Origin: Saprospiraceae bacterium
Lineage (GTDB): Bacteria; Bacteroidota; Bacteroidia; Chitinophagales; Saprospiraceae
Direction: 5' to 3'
Assembly (NCBI GenBank): GCA_016715985.1
Contig: JADJXD010000001.1
Location: 1,550,001 to 1,614,000, forward strand
DNA length: 64,000 nt
A program made the translations under genes and the position numbers. Every line of letters starts with the position of its first letter. Positions within the stretch are counted from its first letter, which is position 1. Below the pieces are notes generated by a model. The model saw only the letters and a program-made list of their open reading frames with translations. It ran no database searches and had not been told where the DNA came from. Below are positions 17,133 through 25,191 of this stretch, in pieces.

Positions 17133-20100
17133 ATGAAAATCCTGAAAATACGTTCAAAAAACATTCATTCACTGAAGGGAGAACAGGAAGTTGATTTTAC
17201 CATTTCACCATTGGTCGATGCAGGACTATTTGCCATCACAGGTCCAACGGGATCGGGAAAGTCAACATTACTGGATATCATCACACTTGCCCTTTTTAAT
17301 CAGATTCCCCGTTTTGACAGAAAAATTACTACTTCTGAAATTGAAAAAGCAGGTTCGGTCATTACACATCACACGCTGGATGCTTATGCTGAAGTAGATT
17401 ATCAGGCCAACGGGAAAATATATCGGTCTACATGGTCTATCGCAAGAACCAGAACCGGCAATCTGAAGGATTATGACATGACCCTTGCAACGATTCCTGA
17501 CAATACTTATCTGGATCTTAAGAAATCTATGGTTCCGGATGAAAACGAAAAGATTATCGGACTGAATTACGAACAGTTTATCAGGTCCATTCTTTTATCT
17601 CAAGGTGAATTTGCAAAATTTCTGAGATCTGACGAAAAAGAGAGAGCAAAACTTCTGGAAGATATCACCGGTACACAAATCTATCGGGAAATCGGTAAAG
17701 CTGCCTTCAGAAAATCAAAAGAATGTGCAGAACGAATTAATCTGATGAATGCAGAAATCCGGTCTTGTCAAATTGCAGACAAAGAAAGCATACAAACCAA
17801 AAGAGATCGACGAACTGAAATTAGTACTGAAATAGCTGACATTAATAAATTTTTACCCGGGTTAAAAGACGAACAGGCTGCTATCATCAGATTAAAGGAG
17901 ACAGAAAAGAAAAAAGCTCAACTGCTTCAACAATGGAATGTATTGGAAGAGAGTCAAAATAATTTTGAAGCCAAACTTAAAGCTCTTGGACAACATGAAA
18001 AATTAGCACCTTACAGAGACAGGATTGTTGAATTGCAATCTGAGAAATCCGGCATACTTACACTCGAAAAAGATATTGAAGATTTTAATGTGCAGTTGGA
18101 GTTGAGTAAAACCGATTTACAAAAAATATTTACTGACGTCAGCAAATTTGCCGGACAGGATGTTGATCAAAGTTCCTTTTCGGAAGTGTTGCAAATATTT
18201 GAAAGAGAAATTCTGAAGCTCGAACAACAGATGCTGGAATATACAGAGTCCGGCAAAAAGGTTCGTGATAATCTGAATCGGTTATATGCCGAAGCGGATT
18301 TCGGGATTACGGTCAAGCTTCGAGAGACGGGATCGCCGGATTTACAGTTAAATATAGCTCTTACCAGAAAAGATGAATTGTCTGAAATATTTCAGCCCGA
18401 AGAACAAAACAAATCTATATCCCAATATCAATCAGAACTGGAACAATTATCAGTCGAAGCAGAAAAACTAACTGAACAATTAAGACAATTAAAGCAAAAA
18501 CAAGATATTGAATCTGAAATAAATGTTTTATCAGAAGGATATAAAAAGTCGTTGGACGATAAAATAAAATTGGAATTTCAGTTGCAAACTCCTGAAGAAA
18601 AGCTTCCGGTTTTAAAAGTTGAAATAGAAAGACTAAAAATAGAAAATGAAAAAAGCTACAAAGTAGCTTCTCTTGAAAAACAGCGGGAATTACTTACAGA
18701 AGGTGAAGCATGTCCTTTATGCGGCTCATTGGATCATCCTTATCGTGTACATAGTGCTTTGACATCGTTAGGAGAAGTCGCTTTATCATTAAAAAATGCT
18801 GAAAAAGACCTGGAAGAAACAACAAAAATTTTAACAAAATTAAAAGCGGATATTGCGGGTTTGGAAGGGAGTATAAATGCAGTACAAACTCAGATAAATT
18901 TAAAAAAATCATCCTTAGAAAAGTTAATTAATACCATAAATCCTGAATACATAAATACCGGATTGGAATTTTTGAAAGAGATGCTGGTAGGTAAGCAAAA
19001 AGCGTTAACCGATATCAAGATAAAGATATCTTCTCAATATGAATTAATTTTTCTCAAAGAAGCAATCCATATAATCAATGAATTAAATAATATCCTTAGA
19101 GATTATAAAGTCACATCAGAAAAGAAAAATGCAGAATATGTAGGTAAAAACATCACATCAGATATTCTAAGTTTCAGAACCAATTATGAAAAATCGCAAC
19201 ATCAAATCACCACTACAGAAACCGGTTTGAAAATAAAATCCGAAGCACTCAAAATCGCAAATGCAAAAGTTGATGGCTTGAATGAAAGTCTAACGGAACC
19301 ATTAAAAAATCTGGGATATGGTTCTGTTGAAGATGCAGCCCGATATTTGCTCGATGAAAAAACGCTTGAATCTATCCGCAATGAAAAATCTGAATTGGCA
19401 CAAAAAAGATCCGGGCTCAATGCCAGCATGGCTGACGTGGAAACAATGATTGAAACGTTACTTAAAATCATACAACCGGATACTGAAATCAGTCAGCTTA
19501 TGCAAAAGATAAGCGAATATGAAACAAAACGAGATCAGCTTAATGTTGAAACCGGTGAGATAGATAACTACCTGAAAAATCATGAGCAACAGTTAGCACA
19601 ACTGACAGAAAAAAAAGATCTATTGCTGAAATTCGAAAATGAGTCCCGTAAATGGATTTTATTGAATCATTATATCGGTGATGCAGAAGGTAACAAATAC
19701 GCTAAATTTGCACAACAACTGAGTCTGAAGCATCTGGTCACTTTAGCCAATAATAGACTACTCCATCTTTCAGACCGTTATACATTGGTTAGTGACAATA
19801 CCGAAAGTGCGGACCTGAAAATTTCGGATGCTTACCAGGGTGGAATTAGCCGCAGTGTCAAAACCCTTTCAGGTGGTGAATCTTTTCTCATAAGTTTGGC
19901 GCTGGCTCTAAGCCTGTCCGATATGGCGTCAAAAAATGTAAAACTTGAAAGTCTTTTTATTGATGAAGGATTCGGTACATTGGATGCAGAAACACTCGAT
20001 CTTGCCTTGAGCACACTTGAGAAGTTACAGTCTGAAAGTAATCGAACTATTGGGATCATTTCGCACGTGGATGCGTTGAAAGAGAGAATTTACACACAGG

Positions 20101-20153
20101 TACAAATCGAAAAAAATAATCTGGGATACAGTAAAATTAATGTTGTCGGATAA
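17133..20153 (+). CDS. sbcC: SbcC-like SMC-type exonuclease subunit/AAA ATPase
   Basis: 1006 residues with the Rad50/SbcC plan: Walker A near residue 38 (ITGPTGSGKSTLLDIITLAL), a Q-loop/lid segment (SILLSQGEFAKFLRSDEKERAKLLEDITG), two long coiled coils, a central zinc hook CPLCGSLDHPY near residue 528, then the ABC signature (KTLSGGESFLISLALALSLS), Walker B (SLFIDEGFGTLD) and an H-loop (IGIISHVDALKERI). With SbcD it cleaves hairpins and protein-blocked DNA ends. No sbcD nuclease gene is adjacent on either side, which is unusual because the pair is normally an operon. Confidence 0.93.
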   Translation: MKILKIRSKNIHSLKGEQEVDFTISPLVDAGLFAITGPTGSGKSTLLDIITLALFNQIPRFDRKITTSEIEKAGSVITHHTLDAYAEVDYQANGKIYRSTWSIARTRTGNLKDYDMTLATIPDNTYLDLKKSMVPDENEKIIGLNYEQFIRSILLSQGEFAKFLRSDEKERAKLLEDITGTQIYREIGKAAFRKSKECAERINLMNAEIRSCQIADKESIQTKRDRRTEISTEIADINKFLPGLKDEQAAIIRLKETEKKKAQLLQQWNVLEESQNNFEAKLKALGQHEKLAPYRDRIVELQSEKSGILTLEKDIEDFNVQLELSKTDLQKIFTDVSKFAGQDVDQSSFSEVLQIFEREILKLEQQMLEYTESGKKVRDNLNRLYAEADFGITVKLRETGSPDLQLNIALTRKDELSEIFQPEEQNKSISQYQSELEQLSVEAEKLTEQLRQLKQKQDIESEINVLSEGYKKSLDDKIKLEFQLQTPEEKLPVLKVEIERLKIENEKSYKVASLEKQRELLTEGEACPLCGSLDHPYRVHSALTSLGEVALSLKNAEKDLEETTKILTKLKADIAGLEGSINAVQTQINLKKSSLEKLINTINPEYINTGLEFLKEMLVGKQKALTDIKIKISSQYELIFLKEAIHIINELNNILRDYKVTSEKKNAEYVGKNITSDILSFRTNYEKSQHQITTTETGLKIKSEALKIANAKVDGLNESLTEPLKNLGYGSVEDAARYLLDEKTLESIRNEKSELAQKRSGLNASMADVETMIETLLKIIQPDTEISQLMQKISEYETKRDQLNVETGEIDNYLKNHEQQLAQLTEKKDLLLKFENESRKWILLNHYIGDAEGNKYAKFAQQLSLKHLVTLANNRLLHLSDRYTLVSDNTESADLKISDAYQGGISRSVKTLSGGESFLISLALALSLSDMASKNVKLESLFIDEGFGTLDAETLDLALSTLEKLQSESNRTIGIISHVDALKERIYTQVQIEKNNLGYSKINVVG

Positions 20154-20278
20154 TTGTACATTCAAGTCGGATTGTAAATAATATTTGAATTAATTTTGGA
20201 CTTAACCAAATTTCAATACAAATATTAAAAGCTTTATACATATAAAATATATTTCGAATAGATTAAAACTTTATTGTG

Positions 20279-20286
20279 TAACTTTG
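20279..20286 (+). promoter_or_regulatory. -7 box for the LRR protein gene
   Basis: TAACTTTG fits TAnnTTTG and would place the transcription start near 20293, about 30 nt before the ATG at 20322. It overlaps the upstream extension of the reading frame and therefore argues against the longer TTG start at 20274. Confidence 0.45.
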
Positions 20287-20321
20287 TAATATTTTGTTGC
20301 CTGAACTTAAATATTCAAACT

Positions 20322-23300
20322 ATGTATAATCACCATTTTCTAAAGTATCTGTTACTTCATTCAACTAAAAGGATTATTAAGACTTCCGTTTTTTTATTAT
20401 TTATGAGTTTCTTTCACGTTGCTTATTGTCAATGCCCTGACCCTATTCATGCTGATTATACTCCACTCATAAAGCTTTATCATGCGACAAAAGGCGATCA
20501 ATGGACAAATAATTCCGGCTGGAAAGAAGGAATTGCTGGCACCAATTGTGATCCCTGTAATAATTGGTTCGGGGTAACATGCACCAATAACAGAGTGACC
20601 AAGATAGTACTTAGTAATAATAAATTAGTTGGAACCTTTCCTCCGGAATTCGAGCAGTTAAAAACTTTGAACTATCTTGATGTAAGAACAAATAGCATAA
20701 ACGGAGCCTTTCCACTTTCATTATGTGGACTTGAAAACTTAACATATCTCAATCTTTTCAGAAACAATATTTTTGGAACACTTCCGCCTGAAATAGGAAA
20801 TTTGAAGAAATTGAAAGGAATGTACTTCTCACTAAATAGTTTTTATGGAGTAGTGCCGTTTGAAATATCAAATATGGTTGCTCTTGAAAATCTGAATTTA
20901 AGTAATAATAATTTTTCAGGTGAAGTTTTAGAAAAACTAATTGCTTTACCAAACATTAATTCAATCAACATTTCCAATAATAAATTTACCGGTATTATAC
21001 CACAAGCACTTGCTGCCAAACCAAAGTTAAATGAACTTAGAATATCGTTTAATAAATTTAATGGTTCGATCCCTGGTGAACTTGGTGATGTATTGAATTT
21101 ATTTCTGGACAACAATAATCTAAGCGGATGTATTGATTCGAGATTTTTTAGTCAGTGTACAATGCCCAATCGTAGTATTGCAAATAATCCACTACTCCCT
21201 TGGAAAGGGGATCTTGTTGAATACTGTAAAACATCGGGTAAATTAGAAGAACAAATTGGAGCACCATGTAAAGATCCCAGATTTTCTTTTAACCAAAAGT
21301 TTAATCAGATTTGTGAATGTGCCGGAGATTGCGGACATCCGGATTTTATGCCTTTGATGGAATTTTATCACGCATTGAATGGGTATAGTTGGACAAAAAA
21401 AACTGGTTGGAATTCTGACTATTCCAATAATTGTAATCCCTGCTCATGGCATGGAATTACATGTGACTCAAGCGAAAGAGTTATCGCTATTCAACTAATA
21501 GAGAACCGACTAAATGGCCAAATTCCTGCTCAAATAAAAAACCTAAACTATCTTGAAATTTTAAGTCTTCCTAATAATAACATCAGTGGATTTAATACCC
21601 ATATTTTTGATTTACCAAATTTAAAGATTCTGGAATTAGGTAATAATCCAATCAATTCAACTATTCCTGTAGAAATAGTAAATGCTAAAAAGATGGAAAG
21701 GTTAGGGCTTGGGGGAACTGGCTTGCATGGCTCTTTACCAAATGAAATTACACAACTAACAAATTTAAAAGTGCTGAATTTATTTTCGAACAATTTATCC
21801 GGTCAATTGCCTGACAGTATGACCAAACTTGTCTCGCTGGAAAAAATATTCCTTACGGCTAATAATTTTACCGGACCCTTTATTCAAGATATAGATAAAC
21901 TGGCCAACCTGAAGGAAATTCGTGCAGAGTCAAATAAATTTTCCGGACCATTGCCAGAAAAATTGACTTTATTATCTAATCTCACTTTTGCTTGGTTTGA
22001 AAATAATAAGTTTGATGGTTGTATTCCGGAGAGTTACAAGGTTTTCTGTCCTGCATTACATAAAGTAAGATATTCATCAAATCCAAATCTTGCATGGCAT
22101 GGGGAAAGTTCTGATTTTTGTAATTCTGACGGAACGCCGGAATCTCAAAATGGTGCAAATTGTGGTATTGGAGGTAGTTTTGAAAACTGTCAATGTATTC
22201 CCGACAATAGAGCATGTTTCAACCCCGATGAAGTACTTTGTCTCACTTGGTTAAGAGACACCTTGGCCAATAGACAATGCGGAGGCACACCTCACGTTTC
22301 TGGTTTTCACAGTGTGAGTTTAAGTACTCTGAATGATGAAGCTGTAATTTTGGTAAACACGGATTTCACTATCGTATCAGAAGTAGGATTAAGAATTGAA
22401 GTATATAATTGCTTGGGAGTAAGGTTGGAAGATTGTTCCTATTCTTTAGGTGTAGGGTGCAGCAATACCTCGATTGTTAATAACATTTCACCATCAGTTA
22501 ATATTTATAATTGTAGATATGATACACTACCTGAAAACTGTGCGAACAGGTTGCACCCGGATTTTAGAGCCCTTATGGATTTTTATGAACAATCAAATGG
22601 AGCTACTTGGAATATAAATTATGGATGGGAACAAGCAATTACAGATACTTTATCAAACCCATGTCAATGGTATGGTGTGAAATGTAATACATTGAACAGG
22701 GTAGACACTTTAATACTAAGTGACAATAACATGACCGGTGAATTAAAGGTATTCTCTTCTAAATTGCCTTATCTACGATATCTTGATTTTAGTAAAAATA
22801 AATTTGAAGGTCATATTCCTTCTAATTTATACAATTTAAAATCTTTAAGCTTTTTAAATCTTACCCATAATTCTATTTCGGGAAGTCTATCAAATGACCT
22901 GAATAATTTAAACAATCTTTCTTATCTGAATCTTAGCCACAATCTATTTGAAGGTGAAATAACAAATTGTTTTGATAGTCTAAATCAACTTCAATATCTT
23001 GATATTTGCCATAATAATTTTGTAGGGTTGGCCCCAAAATTCGCCTTTCATCCATATTTATTGAGTCTTGCACTTAATAATAATCAATTTTCAGGGTGTC
23101 TTGACCCGAGTTTCAAAAACTTATGCAGTATTAATGTAAACTTAAGCAACAATCCTTCACTTCCTTGGCAAGGTGATTTTTTAGAATATTGTATTACATC
23201 AGGGAAGATAGAAGATCAAATTTTTAGTCAATGTGACGACTTGAATCCAACAACTCTTTATGATCAAATTGACACACTATGCCAATGTAGAGGCAGCTTA

Positions 23301-23558
23301 CCAAGCAATATAAATATACTACCACATTACAATAATTTAAAAATAAATCCAAATCCTGCAAATGATCTAATTTATCTTTCTTCAGAAATTTTGGTAAACA
23401 TTGTTAACATTAAAGTAACAAACATCTACGGAATTTCTATAGAGCTTAATAAATGGAATGATAGTTCATTGGATATTTCCGGCTTGCCTAAAGGCACTTA
23501 CATACTTACAATTCAGTCAAATATTGGAATGATTTCCAGCAAATTTGTAAAATTATGA
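20322..23558 (+). CDS. secreted plant-type leucine-rich-repeat protein with type-A T9SS tail
   Basis: 1078 residues from the ATG at 20322. After a signal peptide (FLLFMSFFHVAYCQ) the protein is built of three similar modules starting near residues 37, 334 and 739. Each opens with a cap of the form [Y/H]xPLxxFYxAxxGxxW ... CDPC..W.GVTC, continues with LRRs of the plant receptor class (LxxLxxLxLxxNxxxGxxP), and ends with a Cys-containing cap (NNPxLPWxGDxxEYC). Modules 2 and 3 are separated by a non-LRR region (about 640-735). The last 75 residues (LKINPNPANDLIYLSS ... GTYILTIQSN) are a T9SS type-A tail. Likely a surface or secreted binding protein; ligand unknown. Confidence 0.88.
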   Translation: MYNHHFLKYLLLHSTKRIIKTSVFLLFMSFFHVAYCQCPDPIHADYTPLIKLYHATKGDQWTNNSGWKEGIAGTNCDPCNNWFGVTCTNNRVTKIVLSNNKLVGTFPPEFEQLKTLNYLDVRTNSINGAFPLSLCGLENLTYLNLFRNNIFGTLPPEIGNLKKLKGMYFSLNSFYGVVPFEISNMVALENLNLSNNNFSGEVLEKLIALPNINSINISNNKFTGIIPQALAAKPKLNELRISFNKFNGSIPGELGDVLNLFLDNNNLSGCIDSRFFSQCTMPNRSIANNPLLPWKGDLVEYCKTSGKLEEQIGAPCKDPRFSFNQKFNQICECAGDCGHPDFMPLMEFYHALNGYSWTKKTGWNSDYSNNCNPCSWHGITCDSSERVIAIQLIENRLNGQIPAQIKNLNYLEILSLPNNNISGFNTHIFDLPNLKILELGNNPINSTIPVEIVNAKKMERLGLGGTGLHGSLPNEITQLTNLKVLNLFSNNLSGQLPDSMTKLVSLEKIFLTANNFTGPFIQDIDKLANLKEIRAESNKFSGPLPEKLTLLSNLTFAWFENNKFDGCIPESYKVFCPALHKVRYSSNPNLAWHGESSDFCNSDGTPESQNGANCGIGGSFENCQCIPDNRACFNPDEVLCLTWLRDTLANRQCGGTPHVSGFHSVSLSTLNDEAVILVNTDFTIVSEVGLRIEVYNCLGVRLEDCSYSLGVGCSNTSIVNNISPSVNIYNCRYDTLPENCANRLHPDFRALMDFYEQSNGATWNINYGWEQAITDTLSNPCQWYGVKCNTLNRVDTLILSDNNMTGELKVFSSKLPYLRYLDFSKNKFEGHIPSNLYNLKSLSFLNLTHNSISGSLSNDLNNLNNLSYLNLSHNLFEGEITNCFDSLNQLQYLDICHNNFVGLAPKFAFHPYLLSLALNNNQFSGCLDPSFKNLCSINVNLSNNPSLPWQGDFLEYCITSGKIEDQIFSQCDDLNPTTLYDQIDTLCQCRGSLPSNINILPHYNNLKINPNPANDLIYLSSEILVNIVNIKVTNIYGISIELNKWNDSSLDISGLPKGTYILTIQSNIGMISSKFVKL

Positions 23559-23591
23559 AAATGTCATTATTTAAGTAAATTGTGACAAGAG

Positions 23592-24350
23592 TCAGGCATT
23601 AAGAAATTTCGCGATAGCTTCCTTTGCAAAGTCTGAAAGTATAAGCTTTCCGCTCATTTCTGCCCTTTTTTCAAGTAAACTATCCCAATTTTCTGTGCCT
23701 TCCCAGAATATCTGTTTCAATTGCGCCAAAGCATCAGGGTTTTTTGTCACCAGGTCTGCGGTGAATTTTACTATGTAAGCATCCAATTGATCGGTAGTTT
23801 CAAATACATCTGTAAAAAGGCCTTTTTGTTTACCCCACTCGGCTGTTTGCCATTCATTGGCATTGATGGCCATCTGGCTGAAAGCTGAAAGGCCAATTTT
23901 CCGCTCTACCACGGGTCCGATGACAAATGGACCGATACCGACTGCCAGTTCTGATAATCTGATAGAAGAAAACCCGGTTGCCAAACAGTAATCACAAGCC
24001 GCAGCAAGCCCGACTCCGCCCCCGACTGCTTTGCCATGCACCCTTCCAATCACAATTTTGGGACATTTTCTGATGGCATTGATGACATTTGCAAAACCCA
24101 TAAAAAACTTTTTTCCCGTCTCAAAATCCTGAATAGATGCCAGCTCTGTAAAACTTGCTCCGGCGCAAAATGAGCGGTCCCCTGCACTTTTGAGAACAAT
24201 CAGAATTGTGTCTTTATCTTCACCTGCCTGATTGATATGGGTAACCAGTTCTGCAAGCAGATTACCGGGCATGGAGTTTTGCGCCGGATGAAAAAATTCT
24301 ATAGTATTGACGTGGTTTACTGTCGTCGAAGTAATGTGGCCTTGTGACAT
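23592..24350 (-). CDS. enoyl-CoA hydratase/isomerase family protein, phenylacetate locus
   Basis: 252 residues, the usual crotonase length. Oxyanion-hole segments are present: FCAGASFTEL near residue 60 and GKAVGGGVGLAAACDYCLA near residue 105, followed by IRLSELAVGIGPFVIGP. The C-terminal helix is KEAIAKFLNA. The enzyme acts on enoyl-CoA thioesters; placement on the same strand as paaZ suggests a PaaF/PaaG-type step of phenylacetyl-CoA breakdown, but other crotonases such as methylglutaconyl-CoA hydratase cannot be excluded. It lies 54 bp after the 167-residue gene, likely in the same transcript. Confidence 0.85.
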   Translation of the reverse strand: MSQGHITSTTVNHVNTIEFFHPAQNSMPGNLLAELVTHINQAGEDKDTILIVLKSAGDRSFCAGASFTELASIQDFETGKKFFMGFANVINAIRKCPKIVIGRVHGKAVGGGVGLAAACDYCLATGFSSIRLSELAVGIGPFVIGPVVERKIGLSAFSQMAINANEWQTAEWGKQKGLFTDVFETTDQLDAYIVKFTADLVTKNPDALAQLKQIFWEGTENWDSLLEKRAEMSGKLILSDFAKEAIAKFLNA

Positions 24351-24404
24351 ATTTTATTTTATTATTTGGAAATCATGTTATTTTAGTACTATCAGCTAGT
24401 TACA

Positions 24405-24908
24405 TTAACAGGGTAATTCATTTTCATCAGAAGGCTTGATATCATCCATCTCAAAGGGTACTATGTCCTTACAACTGCAAAAATCGATACCGAAGGGACA
24501 GTTTTCAGGTTCATAATCGCAGAACTCAAAATGACACATGCCATCTGAGATATATTGTACTTCTTCTCCCCATTTTTTTCTTAAAATCTGATACTTTGTT
24601 AGCTCCGGCAAACCATCCGGAAAGTCCGCATAAAAATTAAATTCCTGCCAAACATCCAGTATTTTTTCAGAGATTGCAGCAGCTTGTGATTCATTCAGTT
24701 TTTCAACAACAGGAAGATTTTCTTGGGGGAAACCCAATAATTCTGCCATAGGAATCATGGGTGCACATTCCCATTCAGCGATATAATCCAATCCATATTC
24801 CAGAGCCGGATGATCGGGATAGAGAATGTGAACATCCGGTTTATCCGGCTTATTGGCTTTTACTTTTTCAAGGTCTTCTATTAACTGGTCAATATATTTT
24901 TTCATCAT
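24405..24908 (-). CDS. hypothetical protein with Cys-rich C-terminus
   Basis: 167 residues, not recognised. The N-terminal 25 residues are a charged helix (KKYIDQLIEDLEKVKANK). The middle is acidic and aromatic with no signal peptide or membrane segment. The last 45 residues hold six cysteines, the first five in an arrangement CHFEFC-x6-CPFGIDFCSC, which could bind a metal. Two adjacent ATG codons (24908 and 24905) are possible starts. It sits between the crotonase and the decayed paaZ 3' fragment. Coding potential is good, function unknown. Confidence 0.7.
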   Translation of the reverse strand: MMKKYIDQLIEDLEKVKANKPDKPDVHILYPDHPALEYGLDYIAEWECAPMIPMAELLGFPQENLPVVEKLNESQAAAISEKILDVWQEFNFYADFPDGLPELTKYQILRKKWGEEVQYISDGMCHFEFCDYEPENCPFGIDFCSCKDIVPFEMDDIKPSDENELPC

Positions 24909-24936
24909 GAAAAATATTATTTTGTCAAAAATACTG

Positions 24937-25120
24937 TCCTTTCATTTTTACCATCGTTTATATCGTGGCTATGACTACTGTTTCATCTGTCTCATCATAA
25001 ACATCTACAAACCACTTCACGATTCCTTTGGTAAAATCTTCGTCTTCACGCTTTTGCATAGAGTCGCTTTCTTTTTGCCGGTAGCTTACCACGCATTATA
25101 CCTGAATATACAGGCTTATT
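24937..25120 (-). pseudogene. decayed second copy of the paaZ 3' end
   Basis: Bases 24937-25120 align along most of their length with the last about 180 bp of the intact paaZ gene (27126-27305), same strand, with many substitutions and several indels. Read in pieces it gives EDEDFTKGIVKWFVDVYDE followed by an early TAA, against EDEDYTKGIVKWLVDVYDE in PaaZ. It has frameshifts and no start, so it is not expressed as a protein. It lies on the far side of the inserted DUF4062 gene, marking where an older paaZ end once was. Confidence 0.8.
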
Positions 25121-25191
25121 TTGAAATATAGAATCAGACAAACGTTTTCCGAATGCTATTTCGGACACTGTAATCCTGTTTTGAATTAAAC

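Noticed and set aside
24853..25131. 92-codon plus-strand frame over the paaZ remnant
   Set aside because: It is the antisense reading of the decayed paaZ tail and the start of the hypothetical gene; the minus-strand similarity to paaZ explains the sequence.
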